A stretch of DNA of 64,000 nt from Neobacillus cucumis (lineage in GTDB: Bacteria; Bacillota; Bacilli; Bacillales; Cytobacillaceae): positions 248,001 through 312,000 of the forward strand of contig NZ_JAFBEX010000004.1 in assembly GCF_016908975.1 (NCBI RefSeq). Direction: 5' to 3'. The translations under genes were made by a program, and so were the position numbers. Below are positions 39,792 through 48,029 of this stretch, in pieces (position 1 is the first letter of the stretch; each line of letters begins with the position of its first letter). The notes below the pieces were generated by a model, which worked only from the letters and a program-made list of their open reading frames with translations, ran no database searches and was not told the origin of the DNA.

Positions 39792-40883
39792 TCATGATTT
39801 CACTTTTAATTGCTCATTTCTATTTTTAAAATGCGCAATGATAAACAAAAAGAAAGGAATAAAAATTTCTAATGGATAGTAGATATATTTAACATTAAGC
39901 CCTTCTTTAAAGTGCTCGGCAGAATTTATTGCGATAGCAATAGAGGCAAATAAAATTAGTAATCCAATTGGAAAAATAGGTGTTCGGGGATTTTTAATTT
40001 GAAATAAATCAACGACTCCATATACGGCAGCATAAAAAAATACGGTTACTTTAAAAAAACCTCCAATTACAAGGTAGAGCATAAAAAGTACATCAAGCCT
40101 ACCAAAAGGAATACTTCGAACTGTGTTTAACAAAGGGAATGGAGATCGAATATAAGAATCGACTCCTAAAACAGTAATATTAATGATTGTAGTAATGATG
40201 ATATTGATCCCACTTAAAAGTATCGCTGTAAGGCATATTTTTTTTGCCTTTTTGTATTCATTTATCTGCGGAAGGATCATTGAGAATACAATCATTTCAC
40301 CAAATGGATATAGTATCGATTCACGCATAGTTGATTTTATCACTGGAATATAGCCATTTTCCAAAAATGGCTTAAGATACTCTAAATGGATTAACCCAGA
40401 AAATACTACAAGTATGAAGCCGACAATGGAGATTAAATATACGATTATAAAAAAAAGCTCACCTACTCTAACTAATACTTCAAGTCCTTTAATGATGGCA
40501 TACATACTGGTAAGAATCATCAACATATTGATGACTAATAGCGGTGTATTGGTATATATAGTTGTAGTTAATAATTCCCCGAAATCTCGTAAAACTCTCG
40601 ATGCATCATAAATAAAATAAATGATATAAATAAAACAAAGGATACGACCTATAAAATCACCTGTTAATTTTTGTATATAACTTGTCAGGGGAAGGTCTGG
40701 ATAATAGAGGAACAAACGATAATAAATAAGAAACATCAATAGTCCGCTTATCATTCCGAGAAGTAACACTATCCAAGCATCTTGTCTGGCACTAGCCCCA
40801 ATCCCAACTAAAATAGCACTTCCCATTTCAAATAAATAAACAAGTGCGAACAATTGGAAAGATGAAATTTTTGTTTTATCCAT
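39792..40883 (-). CDS. Orphan GerAB/ArcD-type spore germination permease
   Basis: 363 residues, ten membrane segments, start region KISSFQLFALVYLFEMGSAIL as in GerB subunits of germinant receptors (APC superfamily). No gerA or gerC partner lies next to it, unlike the complete set at 52-56 kb. May support another receptor or have lost its operon; its 3' end abuts the copA remnant, so a rearrangement occurred here. Ribosome binding site weak (ATGG region without strong SD). Confidence 0.85.
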   Translation of the reverse strand: MDKTKISSFQLFALVYLFEMGSAILVGIGASARQDAWIVLLLGMISGLLMFLIYYRLFLYYPDLPLTSYIQKLTGDFIGRILCFIYIIYFIYDASRVLRDFGELLTTTIYTNTPLLVINMLMILTSMYAIIKGLEVLVRVGELFFIIVYLISIVGFILVVFSGLIHLEYLKPFLENGYIPVIKSTMRESILYPFGEMIVFSMILPQINEYKKAKKICLTAILLSGINIIITTIINITVLGVDSYIRSPFPLLNTVRSIPFGRLDVLFMLYLVIGGFFKVTVFFYAAVYGVVDLFQIKNPRTPIFPIGLLILFASIAIAINSAEHFKEGLNVKYIYYPLEIFIPFFLFIIAHFKNRNEQLKVKS

Positions 40884-41051
40884 AACTCCATATCCACCAT
40901 TTTTTATATAATTTCACATGACTAAGAAGGCTTTTCTAGTTCCTGTATATAAGTCAATTTGATATGTATAATATTTTTATAATATCCCATAAATAGCATT
41001 ATATGTAATGCATTCTTCCATGTTATGTTTAAATGGGAAGGAGATGGCAAA

Positions 41052-41762
41052 ATGATGGATTACGCATTAGTTATGCAGGAGCTGGAATCACTCGGCAAGG
41101 ACCGAACGAAAAAAACTTACTTAAGTAATGGTGCACACGAGCCTCTTTTTGGTGTGGCTACAGGTGCAATGAAGCCACTGGCAAAAAAAATCAAGAAAAA
41201 TCAGCCTTTAGCCGAGCAGCTTTATGCTTCCGGGAACTATGATGCTATGTATTTTGCCGGCATCATAGCGGACCCAACCGCAATGACGGAGGCAGATTTT
41301 GAGCGTTGGATAGAAGCAGCGTATTTTTATATGCTGTCTGATTATGTGGTGGCCGTAACTTTGGCTGAAACCGATATTGCGCAAGCGGTTGCCGATAAAT
41401 GGATTGCAAGCGGTGAAGAACTTAGAATGTCGGCAGGTTGGAGCTGTTACTGCTGGCTTTTGGGGAATCGCCCGGACAGCGAATTTAGTACAAGCAAGAT
41501 AGCTAGTATGCTTGATCAGGTAGAAAAGACGATTCACGATTCTCCTGATCGGACAAAATCTGCTATGAACAATTTTATCTACACCGTCGGAATTTCTTAT
41601 TTGCCTCTTCATGATAAAGCGGTTGAAACTGCAAAGGCAGTAGGACCAGTCGAAATCAAGAGAGACAAGAAAAAAAGCAGTATTCTGCTAGCTTCCGAAA
41701 ATATCCAAAAGGAAATAGACCGAGGAAGAATTGGTTTCAAACGCAAATATGTCAGGTGTTAG
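41052..41762 (+). CDS. DNA alkylation repair (AlkD-like HEAT) protein
   Basis: 236 residues, all-helical with the ALK/HEAT pattern (YFAGIIADPTAMTEADFERWIEAAYFYMLSDYV...). AlkD-type enzymes remove bulky alkylated bases. The catalytic aromatic/Asp set cannot be assigned with confidence by eye. ATG at 41052 (followed at once by a second ATG) behind GGAAGGAG. Single gene on the plus strand. Confidence 0.8.
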   Translation: MMDYALVMQELESLGKDRTKKTYLSNGAHEPLFGVATGAMKPLAKKIKKNQPLAEQLYASGNYDAMYFAGIIADPTAMTEADFERWIEAAYFYMLSDYVVAVTLAETDIAQAVADKWIASGEELRMSAGWSCYCWLLGNRPDSEFSTSKIASMLDQVEKTIHDSPDRTKSAMNNFIYTVGISYLPLHDKAVETAKAVGPVEIKRDKKKSSILLASENIQKEIDRGRIGFKRKYVRC

Positions 41763-41842
41763 TATCGTTGGCATCTCTTGATTTCACTTCGTTTAATGTA
41801 ACAGTACCATTAAAAAAAGACCGTCATTTTTCTATATCTTAG

Positions 41843-41872
41843 ATCGTAAAAGGGATTGCAGAGCAATCCCTT
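41843..41872 (+). terminator. Hairpin after the AlkD-like gene
   Basis: Perfect 11-bp stem AAAGGGATTGC / GCAATCCCTTT with loop AGA; the T tract is short, so strength is uncertain. It sits between convergent genes. Confidence 0.6.
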
Positions 41873-41972
41873 TAAATCATGTCATTGAGTGATGCAGTTC
41901 TGCGATGTAACTTTGGAGAAAATGTGTAAATTGTCGAAAAACCGTTTTTTATTCACGGTCATAAATAAACGG

Positions 41973-43358
41973 TTAAACCCTATGCATCATAGGAAGTGAA
42001 AACAAATAGATATTTGCAACTGCAAGCAAAACCATCAATACATAATATGGAGCTAATGCTTTAAATGACCCCTTATTGCCGATTTGGTAGGCTGTATAAA
42101 TAGAACCAATCATTCCGATTACAATAATGATATACTGCAACATTTGAATAGATGAAGCTGGCGCAAATGCAAGGTCCCCCCTATTTACATTCATGCCAAA
42201 TAATGCAGCAGAGTTGTACCAGATGGCTTTTCCCTCTGTAATAATATGAAATAAGTTATGAGCAAGGTGTCCTGCTAAGTCTAGTGGAATTATGGCATAA
42301 CCGAATCTAACAAAGTTTTTCTTTACTTTTTCTACCGAACCACCTGTTAAAGTCGCAATTTTGGCTGTTCCCCATAAAAGTCCCACTGGGATTGCCATTG
42401 CAATGATAAAGGCAACTGTAAAGTTTACATTATAGTTATCAGTACCAGTTATAGTGCCAATTGCATGTAAAATATCCTGCCAGATGGCCACCATGGTAAT
42501 ATTTTGTACAAACACAATTCCCATGATGACAGCAGCGAGGAAAGTATGCTCAATCATAGGCTTTTTGATTACCCACAATTCCGATGTCGGTATACGAGGG
42601 GAAATCCGAATAGAGTTATTTGGGCAATTCTTTACACAGTTTCCGCATAAGTTACAATCAGCTGAGGTATCCATGGTTCGAACAAATTGGAACATTGGGC
42701 AACCTTCTGCTTCTTCGCTTCCTTTATAACATGATTGTGTTTTACAAGTTTTACAAATTTCAGGTGTGCCGCGAAGTTCTAATGCACCAGAACGAGAGTA
42801 GTTACCAGAAAGTCCTCCTAAGAAACATAAAGTTTTACAAAATGTTCTTCTCTCAAAAAATACTGAGGTTGCCACCACCATTGTTACTAGTAGAAGAAGT
42901 AAATAACCCGATCCTCTTGGTGATTCAACGATTCCCCATATGTGATCGCTATACGTAATGGCGATAAAGAAAAGGTCAATCATCCAAAGTCCATATTTCC
43001 TTAAGAACTTTGGCATTGGACGATTACTGCCGATTGTTTTCCGAACAATGTCGCTGACCTTACCAAATGGACAGATGGTACACCAGAATCGACCGATGAC
43101 TAAGAAGAAGATTGGTATTAATGGCCACCACAACACCCATGTCAGTGATGTTCCTACATTTCGGGTTGGATCAACGGTTCCTGCCACTAATTCATAAACA
43201 ATGACAGAAAAAACAGCAAGGACAATCCATTGAAAAATTCCCGGATACCATTTACTCTTTATGAATGTCTTAACGATAGGAATGGATAATAGATTTGAAG
43301 TCTTCTTATCTTCCATTTGTTTATTCTCTTTAGATAACTTCTCTTTTGGGATTGCCAT
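41973..43358 (-). CDS. 4Fe-4S polyferredoxin-like membrane protein (NapH/NosR/CcoG type)
   Basis: About 461 residues. The N-terminal half holds membrane segments and a CTICPFG (CxxCP) motif near 93; a second Cys set is RTFCKTLC and CKTCKTQSCYKG; a full ferredoxin motif CNLCGNCVKNCPN lies near 250; five more membrane segments follow. Such proteins pass electrons across the membrane; CcoG is a Cu(II) reductase in cbb3-oxidase assembly. ATG at 43358 behind AAAGGA. Overlaps the Met/His-rich gene by 29 bases, so the two are coupled. Confidence 0.85.
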   Translation of the reverse strand: MAIPKEKLSKENKQMEDKKTSNLLSIPIVKTFIKSKWYPGIFQWIVLAVFSVIVYELVAGTVDPTRNVGTSLTWVLWWPLIPIFFLVIGRFWCTICPFGKVSDIVRKTIGSNRPMPKFLRKYGLWMIDLFFIAITYSDHIWGIVESPRGSGYLLLLLVTMVVATSVFFERRTFCKTLCFLGGLSGNYSRSGALELRGTPEICKTCKTQSCYKGSEEAEGCPMFQFVRTMDTSADCNLCGNCVKNCPNNSIRISPRIPTSELWVIKKPMIEHTFLAAVIMGIVFVQNITMVAIWQDILHAIGTITGTDNYNVNFTVAFIIAMAIPVGLLWGTAKIATLTGGSVEKVKKNFVRFGYAIIPLDLAGHLAHNLFHIITEGKAIWYNSAALFGMNVNRGDLAFAPASSIQMLQYIIIVIGMIGSIYTAYQIGNKGSFKALAPYYVLMVLLAVANIYLFSLPMMHRV

Positions 43359-43764
43359 TGGAACCATCCTTTCTTCTGAACCATTTATTCCAAACGCCAA
43401 TCACTATAAAGACAAGATTAACTGCACCAAAAGTTCCTAACACTTTAAGGTTTGCTGGTTTCTCTTTAACCGGTTCATAACTGTGACCGCCAGAGCCCTC
43501 CCTATCCATGCCTTCCATGTCATCCCCTTCAGTCATTCCTTCTATATCATGACCATCACTAGTGTTATGCTCACTACTAACGCTCTTCGTTTCATGACTC
43601 TTAGAGTTTTCCCAACTCATGTCCATTCCTTCCATATCATGTTCCGATTGTTCGTTCTGACTAGATGTAGACGGAACCATACTATGATCTCCATCAGCTA
43701 ACGCGATTCTGCCCCCTGAAAATACAACCACAAGGATAATGATTAACAACCATTTTCCCTTCAA
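43330..43764 (-). CDS. Met/His/Asp-rich exported metal-binding-like protein
   Basis: About 144 residues. TTG start at 43764 behind GAGGTG gives a clean signal peptide (KGKWLLIIILVVVFSGG). The mature part has clusters HDMEGMDM, GHDIEGMTEGDDMEGMD and GGHS, typical of extracytoplasmic Cu/Ag binding, then one C-terminal membrane segment (VLGTFGAVNLVFIVIGVW) and a basic tail. Cotranscribed with the 4Fe-4S protein. No family name recognised. A 19-bp shared motif lies 68 bases upstream. Confidence 0.8.
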   Translation of the reverse strand: MKGKWLLIIILVVVFSGGRIALADGDHSMVPSTSSQNEQSEHDMEGMDMSWENSKSHETKSVSSEHNTSDGHDIEGMTEGDDMEGMDREGSGGHSYEPVKEKPANLKVLGTFGAVNLVFIVIGVWNKWFRRKDGSNGNPKREVI

Positions 43765-43831
43765 AGCCTTCACCTCATTCCAAAGTATGTGTATAATACG
43801 ATAATTGCTTGACAACTAAAACTTTAATAGA

Positions 43832-43850
43832 AAAGTTTGCAGAAACTTTG
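43832..43850 (-). promoter_or_regulatory. Putative operator 1 (CAAAGTTTCTGCAAACTTT)
   Basis: On the minus (gene) strand reads CAAAGTTTCTGCAAACTTT, upstream of the Met/His-rich gene. Matches sites at 43981 and 45609 at 17 of 19 positions in the same orientation relative to each gene. Confidence 0.65.
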
Positions 43851-43980
43851 ATTTTTCTTTGTATAAAATATGTCATTTGCAAAAAAATCCCGATTTGCCA
43901 CTAGATTGAAATAAAGTTTGGAAGGACCTTAAATATTGAAGGTTGAATTTTAATAAATAAGGATAAAACTATTAAATCTG

Positions 43981-43999
43981 CAAAGTTTCTTCAAAATTT
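43981..43999 (+). promoter_or_regulatory. Putative operator 3 (CAAAGTTTCTTCAAAATTT) in the regulator promoter
   Basis: Lies on the gene strand where a -35 box would be, eight bases before TATAAT at 44008-44013. This is the usual place for activation by an OmpR-type regulator, suggesting autoregulation by the gene that follows. Confidence 0.65.
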
Positions 44000-44043
44000 T
44001 ATTCTATTATAATGGTATAAATTTTGCTAAGGTGGATGGAGAT

Positions 44044-44760
44044 ATGAAGACAATTCTACTTGTCGATGATGAAACTCGAATGCTTGACCTTTTAGGACTC
44101 TATATAGCCCCTCATGGTTATAAATGCGTTAAGACAACCTCCGGGAAAATGGCTCTGACTTATTTTGAAAAAGAAAAAATTGACTTGGTAATCCTTGATG
44201 TTATGATCCCCGAGATGGATGGTTGGACGATATGCCGAAAAATAAGGGAATTTTCAGATGTCCCCATTATTATGTTAACTGCAAGGAGTGAAACACCCGA
44301 CATTATCAGAGGGTTAAAATTTGGAGCGGACGATTACGTAACGAAACCTTTTAATGAAGAGGAATTACTGGCTAGAATCGAGGCATTGTTAAGAAGATCG
44401 AAAAAGTTAACAGAGGACAAGCATATTCTAATTTTCAATGGACTAGAATGGAAGGAAGAATCAATGGAATTAAAGTATAAAGGCCAGGTAATTTCCGTTA
44501 CTCCCAAAGAATTTGCTTTAATTGGTTTGTTTATTAAAAATCCTCAAAAAGTGTACTCCCGTGACCACTTGATGTCATCGATATGGGGGCTTAGGTCCAA
44601 TATAGATGATCGAACGATTGATTCCCATATTAGGAATTTACGAGAAAAGTTACGGAGTGCAGGGTTCCCTATAGATAGTCACCTTTTTACAGTTTGGGGT
44701 ATTGGGTACAAATGGGTAAAGGAAGATCCTGAAAAGAACAATAAATATTTAAATAACTAA
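44044..44760 (+). CDS. Orphan OmpR-family response regulator
   Basis: 238 residues: receiver with acidic pair in VDDETRML, phospho-Asp in LVILDVMIPEMDG, Lys in YVTKPFN; winged-helix domain with SVTPKEFALIGLF and TIDSHIRNLREKL. ATG at 44044, behind AAGGTGG (the GTG at 44032 has no site). No sensor kinase gene is adjacent; a terminator follows directly. Context (metal-binding neighbours, shared operator) suggests a metal-stress regulator. Kinase partner unknown. Confidence 0.92.
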   Translation: MKTILLVDDETRMLDLLGLYIAPHGYKCVKTTSGKMALTYFEKEKIDLVILDVMIPEMDGWTICRKIREFSDVPIIMLTARSETPDIIRGLKFGADDYVTKPFNEEELLARIEALLRRSKKLTEDKHILIFNGLEWKEESMELKYKGQVISVTPKEFALIGLFIKNPQKVYSRDHLMSSIWGLRSNIDDRTIDSHIRNLREKLRSAGFPIDSHLFTVWGIGYKWVKEDPEKNNKYLNN

Positions 44761-44796
44761 AAACAGTGCTTCCATTCGATGGAATCACTGTTTTTA
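44759..44796 (+). terminator. Terminator of the orphan regulator
   Basis: Long stem AAAACAGTG..TTCCAT / ATGGAA..CACTGTTTT and a T-rich tail immediately after the stop codon. Confidence 0.9.
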
Positions 44797-44913
44797 GTTT
44801 ACTTAAATTTGCTCCTAATTTCCGACAATAATCCAATTTTTTAAATAACTTACTTATAAAGTTTTGTGATTGTTTTTTTCTTTTTAATGGGGGAATTTTG
44901 GCTATACCATATA

Positions 44914-44938
44914 AAAAGGGGATTGCAATGCAATCCGC
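44914..44938 (-). terminator. Terminator of the DUF1541 lipoprotein gene
   Basis: GGATTGC / GCAATCC stem with loop ATT followed on the minus strand by CCTTTTTA, about 50 bases after the stop. Confidence 0.65.
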
Positions 44939-44989
44939 CTTCACTTTTTAAGCACTCTATTTTTTGTTTGCTTACATTTTACACGAAAC

Positions 44990-45562
44990 TTATTTAGTAG
45001 AAAGCTCACTTTCTGTTACCCATTGATGATTTGTCACCTTTTCTCCGCCATTAGTTGGAGTGTAATCAACCATATAAACGGTAGTTTTTTCTGCCGACTC
45101 AATAGTTCCAGTTGCACCGTTCATCCCTTTCATGTGATCTGCTTCTAAGGTAACGTTTGTTCCAGGTTCTAATGCTTGATCACCAGCATCTTTAATTTCT
45201 TCTTGAATGACCCATTTATGATTTTTTACGGGTTCTCCTCCGGTAGTCGGAGTATAGGTAACAGCATATGCAATCGTATCATATGCTCCTACAATGGTTG
45301 CTTTTGCCCCGTTCATGCCTTCCATATGATCTGCTTTAATAATTGCTTGGCTACCTACTTTAAAGGTTGGATTCTCTGCTACTTTTAACCCTTCAGGAAC
45401 TGTACCTGAACCAGAATGATCCATATTCCCCATGTCCATACTTTCATGATCCGTTTTCGAACTTTGATCAGAACTCTTTCCATTACTATTATTCGAACAA
45501 GCTGCTAACATAAACATTAGTAACAATGAAGCAATTCCAATCCATAATTTTTTTGATTTCAT
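44990..45562 (-). CDS. ydhK: YdhK-like lipoprotein with two DUF1541 repeats
   Basis: 190-residue lipoprotein: signal peptide with lipobox LAAC (Cys22), Ser/Asn-rich linker, a metal-binding-like stretch HESMDMGNMDHSG, then two DUF1541 repeats of about 63 residues, each with ADHM.GMNGA and YTPT.GGE..NH.WV. YdhK/YdjO-type proteins are often beside copper-ATPase genes. Carries the shared 19-bp motif 47 bases upstream. Ribosome binding site GGAGGGG. Probably an extracytoplasmic copper-buffering lipoprotein. Confidence 0.88.
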   Translation of the reverse strand: MKSKKLWIGIASLLLMFMLAACSNNSNGKSSDQSSKTDHESMDMGNMDHSGSGTVPEGLKVAENPTFKVGSQAIIKADHMEGMNGAKATIVGAYDTIAYAVTYTPTTGGEPVKNHKWVIQEEIKDAGDQALEPGTNVTLEADHMKGMNGATGTIESAEKTTVYMVDYTPTNGGEKVTNHQWVTESELSTK

Positions 45563-45608
45563 CCTATTTCCCCTCCAGAATTTAATTTACATACTCAATC
45601 CTACTAAA

Positions 45609-45627
45609 AAAATTTGCAGAAACTATG
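45609..45627 (-). promoter_or_regulatory. Putative operator 2 (CATAGTTTCTGCAAATTTT)
   Basis: Reads CATAGTTTCTGCAAATTTT on the gene strand; 17 of 19 identical to operator 1. Contains AGTTT and ATTTT repeats about one helical turn apart, like tandem sites for OmpR-family proteins. Confidence 0.6.
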
Positions 45628-45695
45628 GATTTTTATATAACCACAGTTGGAATGTTTGATTTTCTATTAAATGGGAGAGTACGATAATTTGACAA

Positions 45696-45736
45696 TAAAA
45701 AACCTGCCCTTGGAAATAAATAAGGACAGGTCTATA
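45696..45736 (-). terminator. Terminator of the TPP-controlled lux-like operon
   Basis: ACCTGTCCTT / AAGGGCAGGT stem followed by TTTTTTATTG on the minus strand, about 50 bases after the SDR stop. Confidence 0.85.
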
Positions 45737-45787
45737 GGGGAGAACATTAACTAAAATTCTTGTAAAAACACTTTTGCCTTCAGTCCA

Positions 45788-46555
45788 TTACTTCATAACA
45801 AGCCCGCCGTCCACATTAATACATTGTCCGGTAATAAATGAAGATAAATCCGACGCCAAGAATAAGACACTCCCTGCAATATCCTCAGGCAAAGCTAAGC
45901 GCCCCATAGGAGTCAGTTGAATTATTGATTCTCTCACATCCTCCTGTGTGTCTCTGCTTGAATCTGTTCCATAGGTTAAGCCGGGAGAAACCGCGTTGAC
46001 TGTAATACCAAAGGCTCCAAGTTCTTTAGCGAGGTTTCTTGTATACCCGAGTAAAGCCATTTTTGCGGTTGAATAATCATGATAAGGAACAACGGGGAAA
46101 TCGATTAGATTGCTAACAATGTTAATCATTCTACCAAACATTTGTTTTTTCATATGAGGCATGGCAGCTTTACAAACATGATAAGCTCCCCTCACATTTC
46201 CTTCCCATTGCCGTTGATAGTCTTCCCAATTCAATTCCCATGCTGTTTTCCTTGTTTTGGGATTAAAGGTGTAATGACTTAGAGCGTTGTTTACAATAAC
46301 ATCGATTCCGCCAAGATTCTGAATAATGATTTCTACCATCTTGTTTACCTGGTCTTTATCCGTTACATCTGCCTGCAGGGCAAGTCCTTGGCCTCCTGAG
46401 AGCTCTATTTCCTTTACTAAATTTTCGGCCAGCTGCTGGTTTTTTAAATAGTTGACGATAACAAATGAACCTTCTGCAGCAAATTTTTTCGCAATAGCTG
46501 CGCCAATTCCTCTGCTCGCTCCTGTAACTAACACGACTTTATCCTTTACATTCAT
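45788..46555 (-). CDS. SDR-family oxidoreductase (3-oxoacyl-ACP reductase-like)
   Basis: 255 residues, classical short-chain dehydrogenase: cofactor motif TGASRGIGAAIA near residue 13, NNALSHY in the NNAG position, catalytic Ser in NIVSNL, Tyr and Lys as YSTAK, and the C-terminal FITGQCINVDGG. The ATG at 46555 lies behind AAAGGAG. Last gene of the TPP-riboswitch operon, 13 bases after the LuxC-like gene. Inferred role: reduce the aldehyde made by LuxC to an alcohol. Confidence 0.9.
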   Translation of the reverse strand: MNVKDKVVLVTGASRGIGAAIAKKFAAEGSFVIVNYLKNQQLAENLVKEIELSGGQGLALQADVTDKDQVNKMVEIIIQNLGGIDVIVNNALSHYTFNPKTRKTAWELNWEDYQRQWEGNVRGAYHVCKAAMPHMKKQMFGRMINIVSNLIDFPVVPYHDYSTAKMALLGYTRNLAKELGAFGITVNAVSPGLTYGTDSSRDTQEDVRESIIQLTPMGRLALPEDIAGSVLFLASDLSSFITGQCINVDGGLVMK

Positions 46556-46568
46556 ACCTGCGTCTCCT

Positions 46569-48029
46569 TTATTCCACATCCGGGTCATAATGTTCCATAT
46601 ACTGTTCGACGTCCCTCTCAATATCGGTAATCTTTACTAAATCAATGAGGTTAAATCCCCCATCGTGATGCCAGCCTGATTTTGCATGATTCATACTTCC
46701 AATCGAACAAATCCGATTGACCCCGATAGAGCCTAACAAATCAGCCATTTTAAAAAGTCGATGAGGGGACAACGCCAGCCCGCAGGATTGCAAAAATGAC
46801 CGGAAAGGTTTTATCGAACTCAACGAGTCCTCCAGTCGTGCAACAGCATAAACATGCACCGACCTGTTTAAAGTAGAGCCTTCAAATCCTGCTTCATCAT
46901 GAAAAACCACCGTCCATGAGGTATTTCCGGTACTAGTATAGAGAGAAATGTTGTCATTATCGAATGCCTGCAGCTGATAACGATTTCGGAATTTATGGAT
47001 GGCCATCGCTTCTTCATTGGAAACCTTTCCCCTAGGATGCTTAAGGTTATACCGTTCTAGTTCCGCAGCTAGCATCTCTGCAACTTGCACAGGATTAATA
47101 GCTCCACCTTCTTCTACATAAACCGATTGGGGGGTTAAGCAGCTTTGCTGATCATAGACGCATATATCCTTAGCAAGATTATGGATCGTTGTGTAATACT
47201 GATCCGGGCTTAACGCTTCCCTCCCTATCATCGCAAAACTAATTTTATGCCCATAAGATAAAAACTTCTTGCCGGCAGGTACTTGGGACCTCACTTTTTC
47301 AACTGTCTCCTGGGAGCCATAGACAATGACCGCTTCGGATGATTGAATCGCTGGTTCCTCGAGTTCAGCTGTTCCCCCTTTCCAAGGCAGGATGGCCACC
47401 GAGTCGGCAAGCTTTTCGTCCACCTCTGCTAATGACTGTACGAATAATACCGGAAAAAGCGGTTCAGACATGGAGGTTTTCCCTATGGCAGCTGATTTTA
47501 CCAAGAGCCCCATGACAAGACTCCAGATTTGCACCCCCGGCACATTTCCGGAAAAGACATGAAATATAGTCGATGGGCCATACGCTCTGCTCATTCCACC
47601 CGTTTTTCGCGGCCTAAATTCATCCAGGATCGCCGGCTGGTCAAATTCTTCATCCAGAAAACGAAGCAATTCCTTTTTGCGGAAAGTTCTTATATATCTT
47701 TTCAGCTCAAGCCGAACCATCTCGGCATCATATCCAGTCATCAACGGGATGACCTTTTCTGCTAATTGGCGTAAAGGATAGTCGGGATCCAACCATTTTT
47801 GAACAGCCAAATCTATTTTTTCTACTATTTCATTTATGGATAAAGTGAATAAATAGTTCTCTCTATTGTTTTGGACTTCCTTGGCCATTCTATGAATATC
47901 CTCTCGATGAAGGATTGGATATTTTATGACAAAGACTGTATCCTCACTCTGGATCCTTTCTTCCCCTTCTTGGTCAATGACCACTGTGTTTGGGACCCTA
48001 TAGACCTTTACTTCGATGTTCTTATCCAC
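46569..48029 (-). CDS. LuxC-like acyl-CoA/acyl-enzyme reductase
   Basis: 486 residues of the LuxC family, which reduces an activated acyl group to aldehyde with NADPH. The Rossmann-like FHVFSGNVPG lies near residue 157 and the likely catalytic cysteine is in YDQQSCLTP (about residue 297), matching the position in luciferase-operon LuxC. GTG start shares one base with the upstream LuxE stop (TAGTG). No luxA or luxB is present, so this is not bioluminescence. The substrate is open. Confidence 0.88.
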   Translation of the reverse strand: MDKNIEVKVYRVPNTVVIDQEGEERIQSEDTVFVIKYPILHREDIHRMAKEVQNNRENYLFTLSINEIVEKIDLAVQKWLDPDYPLRQLAEKVIPLMTGYDAEMVRLELKRYIRTFRKKELLRFLDEEFDQPAILDEFRPRKTGGMSRAYGPSTIFHVFSGNVPGVQIWSLVMGLLVKSAAIGKTSMSEPLFPVLFVQSLAEVDEKLADSVAILPWKGGTAELEEPAIQSSEAVIVYGSQETVEKVRSQVPAGKKFLSYGHKISFAMIGREALSPDQYYTTIHNLAKDICVYDQQSCLTPQSVYVEEGGAINPVQVAEMLAAELERYNLKHPRGKVSNEEAMAIHKFRNRYQLQAFDNDNISLYTSTGNTSWTVVFHDEAGFEGSTLNRSVHVYAVARLEDSLSSIKPFRSFLQSCGLALSPHRLFKMADLLGSIGVNRICSIGSMNHAKSGWHHDGGFNLIDLVKITDIERDVEQYMEHYDPDVE

